This document shows positions 58,415-64,000 of a DNA stretch of 64,000 bases, piece after piece (position 1 is the first letter of the stretch; each line of letters starts with the position of its first letter). The stretch comes from CAVQBP01 sp963848195 (GTDB lineage: Bacteria; Bacteroidota; Ignavibacteria; Ignavibacteriales; Ignavibacteriaceae): positions 186,001-250,000 of the forward strand of contig CAWKCY010000001.1 of NCBI GenBank assembly GCA_963848195.1, read 5' to 3'. A program made the position numbers and the translations under genes. The notes below the pieces were generated by a model that worked only from the letters and a program-made list of their open reading frames with translations, was not told the origin of the DNA and did no database searches.

Positions 58415-58609
58415 TTAATTTTATTGTTATTAAATAAATATTTATAGAACTAATTTTGAACAAGAATCTTTAAGCGGAGAACCAAACTTAAATATCATAA
58501 AAAATCCAAGCATAAGAAGCCGTTGTCTTAAATTAATTGTAGGGGATCCGACTAATCTTTGACTCAGTTTCTTTAGCATAAACAATATCTGAATTAGCGG
58601 TTACCTTGA

Positions 58610-59104
58610 TTAATAAATTACCGGATTCTTTATGGAATTTCCACTCCATATAACGAACAAAGAATCATCATTTGTTTTTTGAAATTCATGATCTATTCTA
58701 AAGCTCGAATAACCTATACAACCAAAACAACCATAAAACGGATTGTGATTTGATAATACAAAATCAATCGACCATCGCAAATCAGGTTTAACAGCAAGAG
58801 AAATTATGCCTGAATTTGAATGTACTCCAGCAGAATCTATTAGTGTGAATTTTACCTTAAGAGTACCGGATTTGGCAGTATGATATGATCGACTATAATT
58901 TGGCAAATCTGTCGTCCCAAAATCAATTCCATTTAGAGTTTTATTCCATTCATTTACATTCAATTCAACTTGGATTACTTTTCGTAGAGTTTCCGTGTTC
59001 CCTTGGATACTTAATTGCACTTCAGATGAATAATCAGTTTCGCTACCTGAACAACCAATGAAAAGTGAAACAATAAACAACATTATATAATAATTTTTTT
59101 TCAT
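58610..59104 (-). CDS. Lipoprotein of unknown function
   Basis: The 164-residue lipoprotein has signal MKKNYYIMLFIVSLFIGC and a beta-rich mature part (EVQLSIQGNTETLRKVIQVE, LKVKFTLIDSAGVHSNSG) with a Cys pair FYGCFGC. No family recognised. The preceding attC core (GTTAGGC on the minus strand, 59140-59134) ends 30 bases before its start. Confidence 0.6.
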   Translation of the reverse strand: MKKNYYIMLFIVSLFIGCSGSETDYSSEVQLSIQGNTETLRKVIQVELNVNEWNKTLNGIDFGTTDLPNYSRSYHTAKSGTLKVKFTLIDSAGVHSNSGIISLAVKPDLRWSIDFVLSNHNPFYGCFGCIGYSSFRIDHEFQKTNDDSLFVIWSGNSIKNPVIY

Positions 59105-59133
59105 ATCAGTTCACTCATATTAGGAATGTAAGT

Positions 59134-59290
59134 GCCTAACGACCCAGCGATTGAGCCCGCAGCCCAAAACAAGAAATTTATTTTTATTACTTCTGCCAAA
59201 TATTAAGCAAACTGTGCTTCGATTGTTTTTTTTGGACTCTCCAACTTTTCAATTATTAAAACAGAAAGAAACTTCTGAATATTCAATATT
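59134..59290 (-). repeat. attC-like spacer with canonical GCCTAAC core
   Basis: GCCTAAC (59134-59140) fits RYYYAAC and is followed by GACCCAGCGATTGAGCCCG, CAGCCCAAAACAAG and CCAAATATTAAGCAA. The same blocks recur at 39905 and 60850. The right boundary near 59290 is uncertain. Confidence 0.6.
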
Positions 59291-59306
59291 CACTACCTAG
59301 CATTTT

Positions 59307-60023
59307 TTATATCATCAAAATCTCTAACCTTGTTCTAATGATATTAGCCAGTTCATTTTGATATTCTTTTGGTAACCAACCATAGCTTTTGTTAGGATGA
59401 TTTGTCCAAAAAATATTAGGGTTAGTTTTATTTTGTTGAAAGAAAATTTGTCTTCCGGATTTATTATTTGTTTTAATAGGCTCTTTATCTTTCCAATCAT
59501 TCGGCAGAAATTTTGAATTCTCTCTTTTACCGAAAAAGATCATTATTACAGGTTTATTAAAAATATATTCTTTTATAAAGTCTAATATTAAATTATTACG
59601 AAATTTATTAGCACTAAACTCTAATGTTTCAAATCTTGAACTTTTCTTAGGAATGAAGTTAATATTACCTATAAATACATTTATATCAGAGGTTCCCAAT
59701 AATTTTAAAAAATTATCTTTATCCAAACTAGAATTTTTTTCTAAATTTCTATAGACATTATAATAAACGTTATATATGTCCAACTTTCTTGATTTTTCAA
59801 AGTCCGAAGATTCAAATTGAGGAAATGAAGTATATAAATCTTTACAATCAACAAAAAAATAATTTGATAATTTTTCTTTATACTTTTTTATATAGTGATC
59901 TATTCTATTCAAATCATCGTTTGATATCTCTCCGTTCTCTTCAATGCCAAAAAAGAAATATTTAGATAATCCCGGATCACCATGTCCGATAAAATGTTTT
60001 AAAGCTTCTAAATAAAGTTCCAT
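59307..60023 (-). CDS. Protein of unknown function
   Basis: The 238-residue soluble protein opens with IGHGDPGLSKYFFFGIEENG and ends with a tryptophan-containing segment IFWTNHPNKSYGWLPKEYQN. The opening (FFFGIEENG) and the ILDFIKEYIFNKPVIMIFFG strand loosely recall uracil-DNA-glycosylase-like folds, but no catalytic motif can be confirmed. It is bounded by attC-like spacers. Confidence 0.55.
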   Translation of the reverse strand: MELYLEALKHFIGHGDPGLSKYFFFGIEENGEISNDDLNRIDHYIKKYKEKLSNYFFVDCKDLYTSFPQFESSDFEKSRKLDIYNVYYNVYRNLEKNSSLDKDNFLKLLGTSDINVFIGNINFIPKKSSRFETLEFSANKFRNNLILDFIKEYIFNKPVIMIFFGKRENSKFLPNDWKDKEPIKTNNKSGRQIFFQQNKTNPNIFWTNHPNKSYGWLPKEYQNELANIIRTRLEILMI

Positions 60024-60059
60024 TTACTTTGTGTTTGTTAAATAAAATTTGTCAGACAC

Positions 60060-60187
60060 AGTTTGCAACATAATTAATTAATTTGACTCTGTTGAAACAA
60101 GATGCTTTATGCGGATCTACTTCCTTAAAATTCTCTAAAAAGCGCAATGCGTAAAATGCTGTCAACTTAAATTGTTTAGTTATACAC
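60060..60187 (-). repeat. attC-like spacer
   Basis: TTGAAACAAGATGCTTTATG, GGATCTACTTCC, CTCTAAAAAGCGCAATGCG and GTTTAGTTATAC. It is homologous to 40040-40132 (TTGAACAAGACACTTTAATC, GGATCATCTACTT, CTCTAAAATGTCGAATGCG). Confidence 0.5.
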
Positions 60188-60191
60188 TGCC

Positions 60192-60827
60192 CTAAATATT
60201 TTTATATATTTTATTAAATAATTCTTTAACATCTTTAAAAAAATCGATTATAATTTTTTGGTTTAATTCTATTTCTCCTTGCACATTAATATCAAAATTT
60301 TTAACTGATTTAGAAAAAGCTACTAATGATTTATATTCATTTGAATTCTTCTCAACAATACCTCCATTATGCGCAATTAAATTTCTAATTTTACCATAAC
60401 TTTTTAATCTATTCCACTCTTTAGAATTACTAGGAAATTGAATTTCCAATACTTTATCAAAATAAATTTTTGTTCTTTCAATGCCTTTACCAGAAATATC
60501 TTTTTGAGATAATTTACTCTGCTTGTGTAAAGATAATAAATCGGCGAGAGAAAATAATTTATGTTCAAAAAAAGTATAAAAAAGAAGAAAAATAGATGAA
60601 CGATTAACGTTTGGAATTATTTCTGAATACTTCCAATAATCATCACTATAAAATTCATATAATTCCTCTTTCTCGTCTTCAGATAAATCTTTTACTTTTT
60701 TATCAATATCTTCATTAAATTCTTTTAAGTTTTGAACTAATGTTTTTTCTGTAATTTCAAAATATTCCTCTAAATAATCCATTTGTGAATTAAACAATGA
60801 TTTAAACCATTTAATTTGCATTTGCAT
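60192..60827 (-). CDS. HEPN-like protein
   Basis: The start is set at the internal ATG 60827 because the longer frame opens with TTG within the spacer. The ~211-residue all-helical protein contains RNLIAH (R-x4-H), the catalytic signature of HEPN RNases, preceded by SSIFLLFYTFFEHKLFSLAD. HEPN proteins are frequent toxins or defence RNases. No antitoxin-like partner is directly adjacent. Confidence 0.55.
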   Translation of the reverse strand: MQMQIKWFKSLFNSQMDYLEEYFEITEKTLVQNLKEFNEDIDKKVKDLSEDEKEELYEFYSDDYWKYSEIIPNVNRSSIFLLFYTFFEHKLFSLADLLSLHKQSKLSQKDISGKGIERTKIYFDKVLEIQFPSNSKEWNRLKSYGKIRNLIAHNGGIVEKNSNEYKSLVAFSKSVKNFDINVQGEIELNQKIIIDFFKDVKELFNKIYKNI

Positions 60828-60849
60828 TATTTTTATCTTCTGTTTAGTG

Positions 60850-61135
60850 TATAACAATCTGCAATTAAGCCGCAGCCCAGAACAAAAAACTTATAAAGAT
60901 TAAACAAACTGTGTTAAAACCTGTCCTGTGGAAAGTAGGTATGCCGAGTACGTACTTGAGTTTACCCCAAACTTGATTCGGGCTGTTGGTAGGAACATAT
61001 AAAAGCAATACCTTCATTCACCTAGGAAATGACATTTAAATTTGTTCTGTCAAAATGTTAGCTTTTTCTGCCCTGTACGTTTATTTATTGAAAATCTCAC
61101 TTTTTAAATTGTTGTCGTTAGTAATGCTTTGTTAT
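60850..61135 (-). repeat. Long attC-like spacer
   Basis: Left end TATAACAATCTGCAATTAAG, CCGCAGCCCAGAACAA; right end GTCGTTAGTAATGCTTTG, TTATAC. The ~285-base length and the unrelated block at ~60920-61040 (GTAGGTATGCCGAGTACG, CACCTAGGAAATGAC) suggest an insertion or a decayed gene inside. Confidence 0.4.
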
Positions 61136-61144
61136 ACTATTATT

Positions 61145-61974
61145 TTATATTGATATTTCTTCAAATTTTAAATTACTTAATGATTTATATAAAATTACCG
61201 TATCTAGCATTTCTTTGTTTTTGTTAACAGAACTTTTGATATCATCAGATAGTCTCATTAAAATATCTAAAGCAAGTGCAGAAAACATTAGTACAAATTT
61301 TTTAGGAATATTTAATAAAATATCAATTTCTTCCTGTGTTGAAACTGCATGTAATTGTGCTAATGATATAGGATCGGAATGTATAAAATTAGAAGTATAT
61401 TTATATAAATAATCAGAAATAGTTGAGTTAATTTCTGTGCATTTTACTTTTTCATTTATATTTTTCTTAGACCAATTATTTGAATTTAATATATCTTTTT
61501 TCATTTGTTCATTAATTTTCATAAAAAAACTATTGGTCTTAAGTTTGTTTTATTAATTCTTCTAATTCCTTCTTCATCTCATCTACTCGAGCGTGTGAGC
61601 TTTTAATTATTTCTGCTAATTTCAATCTTTCTTTTAAATAGTGTATATCCCACCTCAAAATTCTATATTTTTTTTCACCATTCGATTCAGTACCAAATAA
61701 TATAAAATAAGCATTGACATAAGCTTCAAAAATTACTCTTAATAATGAGTAGGCTGAAGGGAAATTTGTAGGTTACAGCTCTTTTTGATAAATTTTCAAA
61801 TATATCATTTGGTCTTGGATAAAATATATAATACAAAGTATATCCGGTTAAAATAATTTTATGGTGAAAATCAGTTGCAAGTTCTAGTTCAATACCACAC
61901 TTTTTCCCCTTGAAATCTTTTGAGATTCCGAAGTTAAAATCCAAGAATTTTCTTATTTCAGATTCACTTATCAT
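61145..61974 (-). CDS. DUF5677-like protein, two frameshifts
   Basis: Corrected product ~275 residues: MISESEIRKFLDFNFGISKD, FPSAYSLLRVIFEAYVNAYF, LKERLKLAEIIKSSHARVDE, ISDYLYKYTSNFIHSDPISL, DILLNIPKKFVLMFSALALD. The LLR-x-x-x-E-A-Y-V and Y..S.F.H segments match the DUF5677 pattern, a HEPN-related family. Extra bases at the CCC of ~61758 and the AAAA of ~61557 split it into three frames. It directly follows a small cassette gene and an attC-like site. Confidence 0.6.
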
Positions 61975-61982
61975 TTATTTAC

Positions 61983-62045
61983 GTTGTTATGGCAGGAATG
62001 CCTGTTACCAAAACAGATCCCGGTGTGCAGTTTTATTTTTGCCGC
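61983..62045 (-). repeat. Hairpin element, copy 3
   Basis: GTTATGGCAGGAATGCC, GTTACCAAAACAGATCCC and GGTGTGCAGTTTTATT match the elements at 52880 and 54113. It lies between an attC-like site and the start of the DUF5677-like gene. Confidence 0.45.
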
Positions 62046-62048
62046 TTA

Positions 62049-62096
62049 GTCTAGCAAAGGATTATGCTTCGGCATCAATCCCTTATAACGTTAGGG
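62049..62096 (-). repeat. Short attC-like site (48 bp)
   Basis: GTCTAGCAAAGGATTATGC, TTC loop, GGCATCAATCCC and TTATAACGTTAGGG. It is a shortened version of the site at 38698-38755 with the same stem. The minus-strand core GCCCTAAC lies directly beyond the stop of the next gene. Confidence 0.6.
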
Positions 62097-62100
62097 CATT

Positions 62101-62277
62101 TTATTTTTTTATATAGGCATTTAGACCAACTACAACAGGCTTGCCATCGATTATACATTCTGTAACCACGTTTCCATGCATAGTGGCCACTACCAAAGTT
62201 TTTCATGACGCACTGGGTGTCGGTTCTTGTAATACAATGCTAATAATAAGTTTCCCATTTTCTATTTTCACTTCCAT
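62101..62277 (-). CDS. Small cassette protein with internal TGA codon
   Basis: AGGAGAATAAA precedes ATG 62277. Translation reads MEVKIENGKLIISIVLQEPT, PSAS, then TGA at codon 25, then KTLVVATMHGNVVTECIIDG and KPVVVGLNAYIKK ending at 62101. The second half continues in frame and fits a conserved small protein (I recall ...SGSGKTLVVA..GN..T...DGKPV..GLNAYIKK). A single base change (GGA to TGA) would explain the stop. Typical cassette-sized gene, flanked by an attC-like site. Confidence 0.55.
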
Positions 62278-62387
62278 TTTATTCTCCTGTAATGGTTATA
62301 ATCTATAAATTCATGCAAATATCACAGTGAAGATATTTATGCTGCCATCGAATATCAAATATTTTAAAATCATTATAATTTTATAAC

Positions 62388-62464
62388 ACTGAACGACCCG
62401 CAATTAATTTGCAGTTTAATTTTATCTCAAAAATGCTGGGTGCGTAAATGCTGGCGGGTTGGAT
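62388..62464 (-). repeat. attC-like spacer (77 bp) with GTTGGAT core
   Basis: Left TGAACGACCCGCAATTAATT, middle TTTAATTTTATCTCAAAAATG, right GCTGGCGGGTTGGAT, the GTTGGAT (62458-62464) fitting GTTRRRY. Located 19 bases beyond the stop of the next gene. Confidence 0.6.
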
Positions 62465-62483
62465 AACTTTTTAAAGTCTTTTT

Positions 62484-63317
62484 TTAATTATTTATTAAAT
62501 ATTTTTTATAGTAATTAATTAATTCATTTACTCTACTATTTCTTTTAGCTTTAATATATGAAATATCAGAAAATACTTTTTCATTGTTTGATAATATTAC
62601 TTTCGCATATTTAGATGAAGATGATATCCCATTTGGTAAAACATATTTACTCAAAAAGTATGAAGAATCGATAGACCCGTACCTGGAGAAAACAACAAAT
62701 TTGTAGTTTCAATTTTTCGGTTATCTTCATTATACACAAGAACTATTTTCATCTCGAAAATCAAATCTCGATATTGTAATTGATAAGACAAAGTATCATT
62801 CCCTAAAGTAAATGTAAATCTATCAACATTATTCGCATTTACTTCTTGTGAAATACTTTTTTCAAATGTATATGGGTAGCGGTCCAAGTATAATCTGATA
62901 TCGTAATTATATGAAACCTTTACAGGCCCTAATGGTTCAGAAAAGGGCTTTAATTGCCATATTTTTTTAACATTAAATATTGCCTTATGTATGAATGCTA
63001 CTTTATTTCCAACATTCCTTATTTTAAAATCCAAAATAGTATTTTTCATTTTTGTGGAATCTAAAAAGCTGATGCTTACTAATTTTAAATTGCTTTTAAT
63101 CTCAAGTGAATCTAATTTATGATTAGTTTCAAGACTATTTTCTGTTGAATCTATTTTACTATTTGTTATAGTCTTATGAAAAGGAGTATTATCGTTAAAA
63201 TTAATTAATATTTAATGAAGCTATAAATGTTATAACAGTAATTAAAGAGGCAATAAATGACCATTTATTTGGGATCGACCACTTTTTTAACTGATTTAAT
63301 GTTGGGAATAATTTCAT
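62484..63317 (-). CDS. Membrane-anchored protein of unknown function, two frameshifts
   Basis: From ATG 63317: MKLFPTLNQLKKWSIPNKWS, a helix (FIASLITVITFIASLNIN), then after shifts a beta-rich region (FLDSTKMKNTILDFKIRNVG, NKVAFIHKAIFNVKKIWQLK) and a C-terminus ISYIKAKRNSRVNELINYYK ending at 62484. Breaks lie near 63208 and 62699 (TTTG run). The ATG is only 12 bases from the attC-like end GGCATAACG. Unrecognised family. Confidence 0.5.
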
Positions 63318-63328
63318 AATATTTTAAG

Positions 63329-63415
63329 GCATAACGACCATACATTTTCTGCAGCCCAGAGCAAGAGAATTAGTTTAATTTTATCTCAAAAATTCTGGTT
63401 GCTGAAATGCGAACG
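63329..63415 (-). repeat. attC-like spacer
   Basis: GGCATAACGACCATACATTT, TCTGCAGCCCAGAGCAAG, TTAGTTTAATTTTATCTC, AAAAATTCTGG. Right end GCGAACGGAGTGGATTG differs from the GGGTTGGAT seen in sister copies. Confidence 0.5.
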
Positions 63416-63433
63416 GAGTGGATTGAAGTAAAG

Positions 63434-63991
63434 TTATAATTCTTCTTTTCTCCTTTTCTTAATTTTATTACTCTCTTTTAAACTCATTTCTTCATCAGAA
63501 TAATTAAGCCAAATCATTTTAATACCCTCTTCAAAACCAGTTCCATTTCCAGCATTGCACTGTACCCTACTAAATTTTTGTTTTCCTTTTGACGTATATT
63601 GAATTAACCATTCAGAAACATATTTTTCTTGTTCGATAGGATTACCATATTTATTTGATATATCCTCAACCAGCTTATTGTATACCAGCATGCTTGGTAT
63701 CTTATAACCAACTGAAGCTTCATATAGCTTATTATCTGAAAACTTAAAAGACCAAATTTCTACTTCCAAGTTCACAAACATACCTGCTGTATATTCTAAA
63801 TAATGATAATCTGTTAGTTTCATTTCCCTTGAAAATTTAGCCTTATTTTTCATGAAAGATTTAACTTTATTTAATGAATCACCCCACTTTAAATCCCAGA
63901 AGCCATTTAGCTGAGTTTGTGGAAATATATTTGTATTCAGTAATATGATAACGCCAAGGAGTATTTTAATTATAAATAATTTTTTAGCCAT
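63434..63991 (-). CDS. Secreted protein of unknown function
   Basis: The 185-residue protein has a signal peptide (first ~25 residues, ending NIFPQ). The mature part opens LNGFWDLKWGDSLNKVKSFM, a pattern seen in small envelope proteins where WGDS..KVK starts a repeated alpha/beta unit, followed by FKFSDNKLYEASVGYKIPSM and a lysine-rich tail. Complete at its start; the window ends just upstream. Family not firmly recognised. Confidence 0.6.
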   Translation of the reverse strand: MAKKLFIIKILLGVIILLNTNIFPQTQLNGFWDLKWGDSLNKVKSFMKNKAKFSREMKLTDYHYLEYTAGMFVNLEVEIWSFKFSDNKLYEASVGYKIPSMLVYNKLVEDISNKYGNPIEQEKYVSEWLIQYTSKGKQKFSRVQCNAGNGTGFEEGIKMIWLNYSDEEMSLKESNKIKKRRKEEL

Positions 63992-64000
63992 ATTATTACC

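Noticed and set aside
62203..62205. TGA as selenocysteine or recoded codon
   Set aside because: TGA is used as a normal stop in many intact genes of the window and no SECIS-like hairpin follows.
36300..63420. CRISPR array
   Set aside because: The repeats are long, imperfect, palindromic and separated by whole genes of variable length, with no regular short spacers.

Overview
The window is AT-rich bacterial chromosome from the Bacteroidota/Chlorobiota side of the tree, most likely an Ignavibacteria-type organism. The evidence is several secreted proteins ending in a type IX secretion (T9SS) sorting domain with the NYPNPFNPST motif, a complete cytochrome c maturation operon with a Cys-type CcmE, a Ser/Thr kinase carrying WD40-like repeats, and strong Shine-Dalgarno sites. 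No rRNA, tRNA, CRISPR array, integrase or transposase gene was seen. The organism assignment is inference from these families.

0-10 kb is a plus-strand block: the end of a BamD-like lipoprotein gene, an acyl-CoA thioesterase, an FG-GAP repeat protein, a T9SS-sorted metalloprotease, then ccmA, ccmB, ccmC, a 52-codon ccmD, ccmE and ccmF, closed by a strong bidirectional terminator. 10-18 kb holds mostly minus-strand genes: a phosphodiester glycosidase, a T9SS-sorted protein, a tandem pair of TPR proteins, a lipoprotein and a fatty acid desaturase, plus a plus-strand PAS histidine kinase. 18-36 kb mixes secreted and signalling genes (Ser/Thr kinase, BNR-repeat T9SS protein, two S9 prolyl oligopeptidases, a HExxH metalloprotease, a TPR lipoprotein) with gene debris (methyltransferase, chemotaxis receptor and kinase fragments), a 108-bp MITE with a 9-bp target duplication, and two plus-strand single-gene cassettes (VOC and isoprenylcysteine methyltransferase families).

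36-64 kb is accessory DNA. Mostly minus-strand short genes alternate one by one with related palindromic spacers. Several spacers carry the integron attC core motifs (GTTRRRY / RYYYAAC), and in two cassettes the gene's stop codon lies inside the core. I read this as a cassette array of the chromosomal-integron type. Cargo includes two DinB-like paralogs, a SnoaL-like protein, two DUF4386/other membrane proteins, a HEPN-like protein, a DUF5677-like protein, lipoproteins, a chimeric Mrr-N/T9SS gene and many unknowns. Embedded in it are a near-identical copy of the 32-kb TPR gene, a 138-bp copied fragment of the neighbouring prolyl oligopeptidase, and repeats of an Mrr-like gene leader.

Many genes, core and accessory, are broken by single-base indels, usually in homopolymers, and one kinase has two compensating indels. 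This looks more like uncorrected long-read consensus error than real decay, so broken genes are given as full spans with the breakpoints named. True remnants, which lack large parts of the gene, are marked as pseudogenes.
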